From: Candidatus Colicola coprequi | GTDB lineage: Bacteria > Bacteroidota > Bacteroidia > Bacteroidales > Paludibacteraceae | Direction: 5' to 3' | Assembly (NCBI GenBank): GCA_018065765.1 | Contig: JAGHSR010000056.1 | Coordinates: 1 to 20,438, forward strand | DNA: 20,438 nucleotides | Part shown: positions 8,774 to 15,709 of the stretch, piece after piece | Layout: each line of letters starts with the position of its first letter | How positions within the stretch are numbered: the first letter of the stretch is position 1 | The notes under the pieces: generated by a model | Database searches by the model: none | Seen by the model: only the letters and a program-made list of their open reading frames with translations | Told to the model about the DNA's origin: nothing | Position numbers and translations under genes: made by a program

Positions 8774-10054
8774 TTAGCGTCTGTTACTGCCGGAGTACCC
8801 GCCACCACTGCGGCTGGATCCACTGCTATATCCACCAGCGCGGCTACCGGAACTATATCCGCCGCTATAACCACTACTGCGAGAGGTACCTGTGTAACCC
8901 GATGAACGAGAAGAGGAACTTCCCGTGTAACCGGAAGTGCGTGTAGATGTATTGCCGGAATAACTTGACGTGCGAGAAGTGCCTGTATAGCTGGAAGTGC
9001 GGGTAGAAGAACTGCCACTATAGTTGCTACCTCTACTATACGAAGGTGTAGAAGCCGCACGAGTAGATGTGCCCGTATATGCCGAACGAGATGGGGCGGT
9101 CGTTGTCGTTGTGCGAGAAGAGGCGGTTACGGATGCGCGAGAAGATGTTCCGGCGGCCGTTGTACGAGATGCCATAGCAGCGTTTGAGCTGCGGTTGGCA
9201 CGTACATTGGAGCTGCCAAACGTGCGAGAAGAGGCGGTACGAGTAGGAGTGGTTCCTCCGGAAACAGCTGTACTGCGTGAACTACTTGCGGCAGCAGTAC
9301 GAGACGATGAGGCTGCCACACGAGAAGCTACCATACTACGTGCATTGACTTGACCTGCATTGCGAACTGCGAATGAGCGATTGGGGTACGATGCTGCATA
9401 ATCACCGCGCGACACTCCTCCGCGCATAGCCAAAGCGCCTCCACGAGGAGCAGTTACGTATCGATAGCTGCAATAGGGGTGATGGTGGTGATAGAGGTGC
9501 ATGTGGTGCCAATAATCGTGGCAGTGCCAAACGTGGAAACACGGGAATGGATAGAATCCCCAGTAATATGGTGACGTCCAGCAATACCATGAGGGACCCC
9601 AGAACCAATCATAGATAACAGGACGATAGACATACACAGGTTCAATCACATAATTGGTGCCATAGACATACTCGTCACCTATGATTTGCACACTGACCGT
9701 GTTGTCCGAAGCTTTTTCCACATAGATACTTGCCACATCTTGATAAATATCCTTTGCCAAGATAGCCTGTATGACGATGAGGTGTTTGTTGCCATCTTGA
9801 ACTTCGACCACTCTCAGGTAATCCACAATGCCATCTCCATTGAGGTCCAGGTTGTTGATGTGTCGTTCCTCGTTGTTGAGTTCTTGTTCGAACTTCTCTA
9901 AGTTATCCACTTCGCCGAAGAGAGTAGCGACAGCCTTGAGGTCAAGGTTCTCGCTGATGTCAGAATTGGTGGACGAAACAGTGATTGTTTCTTCTGCCCA
10001 CAATGCCGCACTGCTTAGCAGCAGCGAGACGAGGAAGTACATAAATCGTTTCAT
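8774..10054 (-). CDS. Secreted protein with Ca-binding-like loop, His-rich patch and Ser/Arg/Gly/Tyr repeat tail
   Basis: 426 residues. Signal peptide 1-20 (ending AALWA). A globular N-terminal domain, about 28-140, contains DLNGDGIVDYLRV, a D-x-N-x-D-x-x-x-D loop like EF-hand/dockerin calcium sites, followed by strands LIVIQAILA and VSVQIIGDE. I recognise this N-terminal pattern from uncharacterised exported Bacteroidota proteins but know no function. Next comes an aromatic stretch rich in W, Y and P (140-175), then a His cluster with HHMHLYHHHH (about 175-197) that could bind metal. The last ~225 residues are low complexity: repeated SSRT, SGYTG and SGYSG units, positively charged and presumably disordered. 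Its start is 2 nt from the ribBA stop, so it is the last gene of the cdd operon. Whether the tail is surface-exposed is not known. Confidence 0.85.
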   Translation of the reverse strand: MKRFMYFLVSLLLSSAALWAEETITVSSTNSDISENLDLKAVATLFGEVDNLEKFEQELNNEERHINNLDLNGDGIVDYLRVVEVQDGNKHLIVIQAILAKDIYQDVASIYVEKASDNTVSVQIIGDEYVYGTNYVIEPVYVYRPVIYDWFWGPSWYCWTSPYYWGFYPFPCFHVWHCHDYWHHMHLYHHHHPYCSYRYVTAPRGGALAMRGGVSRGDYAASYPNRSFAVRNAGQVNARSMVASRVAASSSRTAAASSSRSTAVSGGTTPTRTASSRTFGSSNVRANRSSNAAMASRTTAAGTSSRASVTASSRTTTTTAPSRSAYTGTSTRAASTPSYSRGSNYSGSSSTRTSSYTGTSRTSSYSGNTSTRTSGYTGSSSSRSSGYTGTSRSSGYSGGYSSGSRAGGYSSGSSRSGGGYSGSNRR

Positions 10055-10056
10055 AA

Positions 10057-11313
10057 TTACACTAAATTTAGATTGTGATGCATTTTCTCCTTTTTCGTCC
10101 TCATATATTTGAGGTTGTAGGGATTAGGAGCAATCTCTATCGGTAAATTAGCTACAATTTCTATGCCATACGATTCAAGTCCTACTCTTTTGACGGGGTT
10201 GTTGGTCATCAGTCGGAGTTTCTTTGCCCCCATTTCGCGCAGAATCTGTGCGCCTACTCCATAGTCGCGTTCGTCCGGACGGAAGCCTAAATGCACGTTG
10301 GCTTCTACGGTATCGTCGCCTTGTTCTTGCAGTTTGTATGCGCGTATTTTGTTCATCAGTCCGATGCCTCGTCCTTCTTGATTCATATAGACGATGATGC
10401 CCTTTCCTTCCTGTTCTATCATCTGCATAGCGCGATGAAGTTGTTCTCCGCATTCGCATTTGCGTGAGCCGAACACGTCTCCTGTCATACAAGATGAATG
10501 CACGCGGCACAAGATAGGTTCATCCTCATTCCATTCTCCCTTGGTGAGCGCCACATGTTCCAAACCTGTCGATACGTCACGGAACGGTGTTAGCATGAAG
10601 TCTCCGTACTGCGTAGGTAGTTGCACTGTTTCTCCGCGCTCAATGAAAGCAGTACCGGCTTGGTTGGCGTTGTTCACGTCACTCACGTCGTTGGTATTGT
10701 TGGCATTAGCCTCTCTCTGAAGCCGATAAGCGATGAGGTCTTTGATAGAAATCAAGCACAGACCATACTGTTGGGCTATTTGTTCCAATTGAGGCAGTCG
10801 CGCCATGGTCCCATCTTCGTTCATTATTTCGATAAGGGCGGCAGCGGGTTGTAGTCCCGCCAGTCTGCATAGGTCAACACTGGCTTCGGTGTGTCCTGCT
10901 CGTTTGAGTACGCCTTGCGGTTGCGCATACAGGGGGTTGATATGTCCCGGTCTGCCAAAAGTCTCCGGACGTGACATAGGGTCTGCTAATGCCCGAATGG
11001 TAGCGGCACGATCGTGGGTGCTGACACCGGTGGTACACCCTTCCAATTTATCCACGGTGACGGTAAAGGGCGTGCCGAGCATTGAAGTGTTGTTGGCAAC
11101 CTGATGGATCAGTCCTAATTCGGCACACCGGTTTTCCGGTAAAGGAGCACACAATACGCCTCGTCCATGCTGTAGCATGAAATTGACTTTTTCGGGAGTA
11201 ATTTTCTCTGCAGCGATAATAAAATCACCTTCGTTCTCACGGTCCTCATCATCGACAACGATGACGAACTGTCCTTGTCGGAATTGCTCTAAAGCTTCTT
11301 CAATTGTATTCAT
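10057..11313 (-). CDS. ribBA: Bifunctional 3,4-dihydroxy-2-butanone-4-phosphate synthase / GTP cyclohydrolase II
   Basis: 418 residues catalysing both entry reactions of riboflavin synthesis in the cytoplasm: ribulose-5-phosphate to the four-carbon unit, and GTP to the pyrimidine. The N-terminal RibB half (1-205) keeps the acidic metal/substrate loop DDEDRENEGD (21-30), QHGRGVLC, STHDRAATI and RAGHTEASVDL. The C-terminal RibA half (about 225-418) has the zinc cysteines in SSCMTGDVFGSRKCECG (C-x10-C-x-C, near 275-288), then NQEGRGIGL and TNNPVKRVGL. The two halves are joined by an unusually Asn-rich linker (REANANNTNDVSDVNNANQ). The start is 1 nt after the permease stop, indicating tight translational linkage. 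No FMN riboswitch is visible upstream, as expected inside an operon. Confidence 0.97.
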   Translation of the reverse strand: MNTIEEALEQFRQGQFVIVVDDEDRENEGDFIIAAEKITPEKVNFMLQHGRGVLCAPLPENRCAELGLIHQVANNTSMLGTPFTVTVDKLEGCTTGVSTHDRAATIRALADPMSRPETFGRPGHINPLYAQPQGVLKRAGHTEASVDLCRLAGLQPAAALIEIMNEDGTMARLPQLEQIAQQYGLCLISIKDLIAYRLQREANANNTNDVSDVNNANQAGTAFIERGETVQLPTQYGDFMLTPFRDVSTGLEHVALTKGEWNEDEPILCRVHSSCMTGDVFGSRKCECGEQLHRAMQMIEQEGKGIIVYMNQEGRGIGLMNKIRAYKLQEQGDDTVEANVHLGFRPDERDYGVGAQILREMGAKKLRLMTNNPVKRVGLESYGIEIVANLPIEIAPNPYNLKYMRTKKEKMHHNLNLV

Positions 11314-11314
11314 T

Positions 11315-12784
11315 TTATTTTAGTTTTCTTGCACTTTGCATTTTTTCTTTCAGTTTTTCGATAGCCACGAACCACGCTTCGGGATTGAAAAGAGCGGAGT
11401 CATGTGTAGCCTTGTATGTTAAGAAGATGCCGATGGGTAGTAGCATAGCCGAGCTGAGCCACATGCCTTCCCACACCGGCCAAAGAGCCTCTCGCGCCAT
11501 TTTGTAGCCGGCGTTGTCTATTATATAGTAGATGATGAACATCACTACGCTAATCACGATAGGTGCTCCCATTCCTCCTTTGCGTATGATAGCGCCGAGA
11601 GGAGCTCCGATAAAGAAGAATATCAAGCACGCAAAAGCGAGTGTGAACTTGCGGTGCAGTTCGATCTCATGCTTGCGGGTGTAGCGTTGATAATCGTCCA
11701 GCATGATAGCATTGTATTGTATCAAGTCTGCCTTGGTTTTGGCTGCATCTACCGCCTTTTGCATGGCACGTTGTTTTTGGTGATTGTTCATATTGCTGAA
11801 CAAACTATCCACATCATAGTTAGCCACTTCTGTTTCGTCGATACTTCCCAATTCGCGTCCGTGCAGTCGTTCTCTGCCGAAGTAGCAGTTAGTGGTAAGA
11901 TTGTCGCTCTGCTCTCGGCTGCGAACAGCAGCCAGTTGGTTCATTGAGTCGATGCTATGAATCAACTGTTGCGCATTTTTGCTAACATGCTGGTCTCCCA
12001 TGCAGGATTCATCGTAGCGGTTGAAACTTGTGTCGAAGTCCTTGAGAATTTGTTTTTCGCGAAAAGTCTCTCGGCGATAGGGTACGTTCTTGGAATTGGT
12101 GACACGTTGTTGCTGCCGGTTAAGATTTTCGAAAGACTCGCCATCGTACAGTTTCAGCAGCAGGTAGTGGTTATCGTCCGTAAAGAATAGTCGAGCGGAA
12201 TCGGCTCGTATGACGGTAGCGTCCTGAAAACCGTTGGAGTAGTCATATATCATCACGTCCTTCAGCAGTCCCGTTTTCATGTTTTTCTCACGCACATAAA
12301 ATTTCCACCCTGACAATCCGTCATAGAACTCAGCCACCGGTATTTCCAGTTCGGGAGCCCGTTGTCTGAGCGAGAACACGAGTGTCCAGAACTTGGTTTG
12401 TGATTTCGGCAGTACATAGTTGCTAAACAGGAAAGCGCCCACACTGATAATGCCAATTGAGATAGTCAGCGGTCGCATGATGCGGAACAGGCTGACTCCT
12501 GCTGATTTCATGGCTGTGAGTTCAAATTTCTCCCCCATATTGCCAAACGTCATCAGCGAAGCCAACAAGATAGCGAGTGGTAGAGCCAAGGGTATGACAT
12601 TGATGAATGCGTAGAGCAGGAACTCAAGCAGGACACTGATTTCCGCGCCTTTGCCAACGATATCGTTGATACGCATCCAGAGTGTTTGCATGAGTAGGAT
12701 AAAACAGCAAATAGTAAATGTCAAAGCAAACAAGCCGAGGAAACTTCTCAGCATGTACTTATCCATTTTTTTCAACAATGCCAT
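11315..12784 (-). CDS. LptF/LptG-family permease (YjgP/YjgQ), lipopolysaccharide export
   Basis: 489-residue inner-membrane protein. Membrane segments appear near 13-35 (FLGLFALTFTICCFILLMQ), 50-75 (LLEFLLYAFINVIPLALPLAILLA) and 100-125, with the family segment FGNMGEKFELTAMKSAGVS between them. A periplasmic beta-rich region runs to about 390, and further membrane segments follow (LAFACLIFFFIGAPLGAIIRKGG, APIVISVVMFIIYYII, WLSSAMLLPIGIFLTY). In LPS export these permeases form the Lpt ABC transporter with LptB and pull LPS from the inner membrane towards LptC/A. It is about 120 residues longer than the proteobacterial proteins because of the middle region, which I believe is common in Bacteroidota. 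Whether it is LptF or LptG cannot be settled. The start at 12784 is kept because KKMDKYMLRSF homologues usually begin a few residues before this segment; 12766 is the alternative. Confidence 0.88.
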   Translation of the reverse strand: MALLKKMDKYMLRSFLGLFALTFTICCFILLMQTLWMRINDIVGKGAEISVLLEFLLYAFINVIPLALPLAILLASLMTFGNMGEKFELTAMKSAGVSLFRIMRPLTISIGIISVGAFLFSNYVLPKSQTKFWTLVFSLRQRAPELEIPVAEFYDGLSGWKFYVREKNMKTGLLKDVMIYDYSNGFQDATVIRADSARLFFTDDNHYLLLKLYDGESFENLNRQQQRVTNSKNVPYRRETFREKQILKDFDTSFNRYDESCMGDQHVSKNAQQLIHSIDSMNQLAAVRSREQSDNLTTNCYFGRERLHGRELGSIDETEVANYDVDSLFSNMNNHQKQRAMQKAVDAAKTKADLIQYNAIMLDDYQRYTRKHEIELHRKFTLAFACLIFFFIGAPLGAIIRKGGMGAPIVISVVMFIIYYIIDNAGYKMAREALWPVWEGMWLSSAMLLPIGIFLTYKATHDSALFNPEAWFVAIEKLKEKMQSARKLK

Positions 12785-12802
12785 TTAAAATAGTTAATTA
12801 AG

Positions 12803-12893
12803 GAATGGAGAATGGAGAAATGAGAATGCAGAATGCAAAATGCTAAATGCAAAATGCTAAATGCTAAATGCAAAATGCTAAATGCAAAATGTA
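12803..12893. repeat. Array of 13 heptamers between cdd and the permease gene
   Basis: Thirteen 7-bp units with no register break: GAATGGA x2, GAAATGA, GAATGCA x2, then AAATGCT and AAATGCA alternating irregularly, ending AAATGTA. The common pattern is RAATGNN. It fills almost all of the 118-nt gap between the cdd stop and the permease start, inside the operon, so it is presumably transcribed. Confidence 0.95.
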
Positions 12894-12902
12894 GCAGCGA
12901 TG

Positions 12903-13385
12903 CTATCCGTGCAGGTCTTCGGCAAAGAATCCGAGAGGCAGGAGTGAGGTTACGGAATCGAACACATAAATTTCCTTTTCGCCATAGAGGATTACCTCCA
13001 TTGGTTTGCCAAAGCGGTGTTCTGTTTCGAGCATTACTTGTCGGCATGCGCCACAAGGTGCGCCCGGTTCGGAAGTAAAGTGTCCGTCGGTATAGCAGGC
13101 AATAGCGAGTGATTGCACGGCGTGATTGGGATAATTGGCATTAGCAGCAAAGAGGGTTGTTCGTTCCGCGCAGAGACCGCTTGGGAAAGCGGCATTCTCC
13201 TGATTGCATCCTTTGACAACAACGCCATTACTAAGTCGAGCGGCGGCTCCAACCCTAAATCGCGAATAGGGGCTGTAGGAGTTAGCTGTCATTTGTTTTG
13301 CATCGTTAACGAGTGCCTGTTGCTCCGCTGTCAGCTCATCGAACTGACAAGAGCGAATCTTAGTTTCAATAGTGTATTCCTTCAT
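12903..13385 (-). CDS. cdd: Cytidine deaminase
   Basis: 160 residues from the ATG at 13385 (MKEYTIETKIRSCQF). The in-frame ATG at 13427 lies upstream of the predicted -7 box and is rejected. The enzyme deaminates cytidine and deoxycytidine to uridines in pyrimidine salvage. Zinc-site signatures are intact: the catalytic block GLCAERTTLF (Cys-Ala-Glu near residue 72, Glu as proton shuttle) and PCGACRQVM (near 112) supply the three cysteines of the tetrameric class. Substrate-binding segments SPYSRFRVGAA and GCNQENAAFPSG are also present. It is the first gene of the minus-strand operon cdd-permease-ribBA-secreted protein, with a good promoter upstream. A heptamer array lies directly downstream. 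Confidence 0.96.
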   Translation of the reverse strand: MKEYTIETKIRSCQFDELTAEQQALVNDAKQMTANSYSPYSRFRVGAAARLSNGVVVKGCNQENAAFPSGLCAERTTLFAANANYPNHAVQSLAIACYTDGHFTSEPGAPCGACRQVMLETEHRFGKPMEVILYGEKEIYVFDSVTSLLPLGFFAEDLHG

Positions 13386-13413
13386 AGTAGAGCCGAAATA
13401 TCCAATTAGCCTG

Positions 13414-13444
13414 CAAAGGTAGTGCATTTTTTTTGGAAAACCAA
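13414..13444 (-). promoter_or_regulatory. Bacteroidota-type promoter for cdd operon
   Basis: On the minus strand TTGG (13444-13441), then 19 nt, then TACCTTTG (13421-13414), a perfect match to the TAnnTTTG -7 box. Expected transcription start is near 13407, giving a ~20-nt leader before the ATG at 13385. Confidence 0.75.
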
Positions 13445-13489
13445 GCGTTTCGCGAAAAAAAAGTGCAACAATGTTAAAAAAATGTTAAA

Positions 13490-13554
13490 TGTTCCACGAA
13501 ATTTGGGGTGTTATCCACCCGTCATCCACCCGTAATCCACCCGTGCGTGGAACA
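13490..13554. repeat. 9-bp inverted repeat enclosing three 11-bp DnaA-box-like units
   Basis: The arms TGTTCCACG (13490-13498) and CGTGGAACA (13546-13554) are perfect inverted copies, each resembling half of a parS palindrome. Between them are three contiguous 11-mers, 13511-13543, of the form T-N-ATCCACCCG. The first contains TTATCCACC, one mismatch from the DnaA box TTATCCACA; the other two have two mismatches. The element is preceded by A/T-rich sequence (13455-13489) and lies about 70-130 bp upstream of the cdd -7 box. With the heptamer array it accounts for most of the 339-nt gene-free gap 13386-13724. Function unknown. Confidence 0.8.
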
Positions 13555-13566
13555 ATGGAGAATGCA

Positions 13567-13594
13567 GCCCCCCGACCCCAAGAAGGGGGAGTGA
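13567..13594. repeat. C/G-run cassette, copy 1 (28 bp)
   Basis: GCCCCCCGACCCCA then AGAAGGGGGAGTGA. It is near-identical to copy 2, with three differences in 28. Read on the minus strand it can form a short C4-5/G4-5 hairpin followed by a second G-run, so it could act as an RNA end or stability element for the ddh transcript (inference). Confidence 0.9.
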
Positions 13595-13629
13595 GAATGG
13601 AGTATTGAGAAATGAGAATGGAGAATGAA

Positions 13630-13657
13630 GCCCCCCGACCCCCAGAAGGGGGAGGGA
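13630..13657. repeat. C/G-run cassette, copy 2 (28 bp)
   Basis: GCCCCCCGACCCCC then AGAAGGGGGAGGGA. On the minus strand it reads CCCCC-TTCT-GGGGG, a perfect 5-bp GC hairpin, then TCGGGGGGC. The start-to-start distance from copy 1 is 63 bp, which is 9 x 7. Confidence 0.9.
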
Positions 13658-13724
13658 GAATGGAGAATTGAGTAATGCGCATGGAGAATGGAGAATGGAG
13701 AGGTGAGGGGTGAGGGGTGAGGAT

Positions 13725-14591
13725 TTAGACTATGTGTCGGATGAGTTGCTCTGTGTCGCCGGGTAGGAGATAGATAGGTGGTACTTCGGGTAAGGTGTAG
13801 GCTCCAAACTGTCCGTGCGAAGTTAAAGCGACTGCAGCACGTGCGGTTGAGACGAGAATCTGTCCTGTAAGAGCCGGATTATCAATACACATATTCCACT
13901 CCAATTGTTGATTGCATGTTGTGCCACTAACTCCATTGCGCACTAAGTTGACGGCATGTTGTGTGGTATTGAGTGCCTCGACATTCGTAACCAACTCGAC
14001 CTGCGTTTCGTCGTGAGCAAAATAGTCGTCGTGCAAGATAGCATATTTCACATCATCGAAGCGGTACCCCTCTTCCAATTCAATATAAACATGTCGTCCA
14101 TGAACACCTTGTCCTTTGGGTAAGGTAATAGCCAGAGCGTTCTTAACTCCGGGGATCGATTTGGCTGCGACTGTATGTCCCATAGAACGTCCCGGACCGA
14201 AATTGGTGTAAGTGATTCCTCCCTGTGGTGTCATAGCTAACATAAGACATCGGATAACAGAATCGGTACCCGGGTCCCACCCTGCGGAAATGATGCTGAC
14301 CGCATGGTGTTGTTGTGCATAGGGCATAAGAGACAGACGCAGGTCATAGATTTGCGTATGGATATCGAACGAATCAACGGTCGAAATGCCCTGTTCGAGA
14401 AAAGTAATAGCGTAGTGCTGTGTCTCGCGTGTTGGCAAGCACAAGATAACCACATCAGGACGCGCGTTCAGACAGGCAGATAGTTCATCATGATGGAAGA
14501 TGCCCACCAGTTCCACATCCTGAGCAGCGTTAGCAGCCTGTTCGGCTGCACGTCCGATATTGCCATAACCAAAAATTGCAACACGAGTCAT
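13725..14591 (-). CDS. ddh: meso-Diaminopimelate D-dehydrogenase
   Basis: 288 residues. It reductively aminates tetrahydrodipicolinate with NADPH and ammonia to meso-DAP in one step, bypassing the succinylase/aminotransferase branches of lysine and peptidoglycan synthesis. The N-terminal Rossmann start VAIFGYGNIGRA binds NADPH. Family segments follow: STVDSFDIH, SAGWDPGTDS (near 105), FGPGRSMGHTVAAK, LPKGQGVHGRHVYIELEEG, and a C-terminal GQILVSTARA with PPIYLLPG. The length is slightly below that of the corynebacterial enzyme (~320). The start follows the stop of the CE2-like esterase by 8 nt, so it is the last gene of the yceD operon. The stop codon lies inside the last unit of a heptamer repeat. 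Confidence 0.92.
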   Translation of the reverse strand: MTRVAIFGYGNIGRAAEQAANAAQDVELVGIFHHDELSACLNARPDVVILCLPTRETQHYAITFLEQGISTVDSFDIHTQIYDLRLSLMPYAQQHHAVSIISAGWDPGTDSVIRCLMLAMTPQGGITYTNFGPGRSMGHTVAAKSIPGVKNALAITLPKGQGVHGRHVYIELEEGYRFDDVKYAILHDDYFAHDETQVELVTNVEALNTTQHAVNLVRNGVSGTTCNQQLEWNMCIDNPALTGQILVSTARAAVALTSHGQFGAYTLPEVPPIYLLPGDTEQLIRHIV

Positions 14592-14599
14592 TTTTATTT

Positions 14600-15688
14600 C
14601 TACTTGATAGGTTTATCCTGCAAGTCCCATCCGGTGATGGTGGAAATATACGGGATGACGGAATGGGCGATTTTACGATGAGCCACGTAGTTGGGATGGT
14701 AGCTTGCTCCGAGTTCGTTATCATCGTTGTGCAAAGCAGGGCAGAAAGTCAAGTAATTGATGTTTTTGAGCCCGCACTCATTGACGATACGGTGCACATA
14801 CTCACCCAGATACTCGTGTTTTTTGGTAGTCATGCACAAGATAGGATGATTTTCGCCATAGTTAGCCTTAATCTCCTGAATGAGAGTCATGTAGTGCTGT
14901 TTGAAAGTAGCGTAATGAGGTTGCAAACTGCACGAGAAATCGTTAGCACCCAGATAGATAATAGTCATGGCAGGGCGGAAATCATACGCTTTGGCATCCC
15001 AAGGAGCATCAACGGTGTCTCGGTCGAAAGTATTACGATAGCGAACAGGCATACAGGATTCGGGGAACTTGGAGTTGTAGTTGCGAGCAATACCAAATCC
15101 CGAATGAGATACGGAAATATAGTCGGCATCGAAATAACGTGACACGATAGCGGCATAGGTTTTAGCACTGGATTCGGTTTCTGCCTTGAAGGGGTCGTTT
15201 TTGACGCTGTTTTCCGTGCCATAGCCACAGGTATAGGAATCCCCTATAAACTCCAACATACGCGGTTTGATTGGTTGTGCCTGAGTGAAGACGCCGTCGG
15301 TGGAGAAAGACTTGATGGTAGTAGTTCCCTGTTCTCCCTCTGTACGTTTTTGCAGGATGACGGTGTGCGGTCCTTTTTTCTTGAAGGAACACAATACGAT
15401 GGTAGTATCTTTGCCGACAGAGATTACTTGGTCGGGTTCAGCGGAGATCTCACGGTCCACAATCACGTTAAAGAAATTGCGGCACACATCATCGGTTAGA
15501 TTGACCGACAACTGTTTTCCCGTAAAGGAGATACGCAAATAGGTTGCAGTCCAGTTGAATGACACACTATTGTTATTCACCTGCGTGCGCCCTACGTACA
15601 CGACGCGCGCGTCATTAGCGGGAATCGTCTCAGCCCACATTGTGACACTCATTGCCAGAGCAAAAAGAATAGAAAGAGAATGTTTCAT
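14600..15688 (-). CDS. Exported SGNH esterase, CE2-like (acetyl-xylan/carbohydrate esterase type)
   Basis: 362 residues with signal peptide 1-19 (ending TMWA). It has the two-domain layout of carbohydrate-esterase family 2: an N-terminal beta-sandwich (about 25-135, VVYVGRTQVNNNSVSFNWTA, LRISFTGKQLSVNL) and an SGNH domain. The nucleophile block is FIGDSYTCGYGT (Ser near 150), the oxyanion Asn block YLGANDFS (near 247), and the catalytic His block SYHPNYVAHRKIA (His 331). The residue three before His is Ala, where SGNH enzymes normally have Asp, so it may work with a Ser-His dyad, as reported for some CE2 enzymes. Likely removes acetyl groups from a glycan in the periplasm or at the surface; the substrate is unknown. 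It sits 21 nt after rluB and 8 nt before ddh in a housekeeping operon. Confidence 0.85.
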   Translation of the reverse strand: MKHSLSILFALAMSVTMWAETIPANDARVVYVGRTQVNNNSVSFNWTATYLRISFTGKQLSVNLTDDVCRNFFNVIVDREISAEPDQVISVGKDTTIVLCSFKKKGPHTVILQKRTEGEQGTTTIKSFSTDGVFTQAQPIKPRMLEFIGDSYTCGYGTENSVKNDPFKAETESSAKTYAAIVSRYFDADYISVSHSGFGIARNYNSKFPESCMPVRYRNTFDRDTVDAPWDAKAYDFRPAMTIIYLGANDFSCSLQPHYATFKQHYMTLIQEIKANYGENHPILCMTTKKHEYLGEYVHRIVNECGLKNINYLTFCPALHNDDNELGASYHPNYVAHRKIAHSVIPYISTITGWDLQDKPIK

Positions 15689-15709
15689 GTTTGTGTAGAG
15701 TTTTTAGGG

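Larger units (their letters stand above)
13553..13727. repeat. 25-unit in-register heptamer array downstream of ddh, with two 28-bp cassettes
   Basis: From 13553 to 13727 the sequence divides without a register break into 25 heptamers. Most are GAATGGA or close variants (GAATGAA, GAAATGA, GTATTGA, GAATTGA), drifting to GGGGTGA next to the gene. The last unit contains the ddh stop codon. Two 28-bp inserts, exactly four units long, occur at 13567-13594 and 13630-13657. Same repeat class as 12803-12893. Confidence 0.93.

Noticed and set aside
11314..11400. FMN riboswitch upstream of ribBA
   Set aside because: The ribBA start is 1 nt from the upstream gene stop, so there is no leader, and no conserved riboswitch boxes were seen.
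12803..13727. Repeat-rich region considered as a CRISPR array
   Set aside because: The period is 7 bp, with no 25-40-bp repeats separated by unique spacers, and no cas genes nearby.
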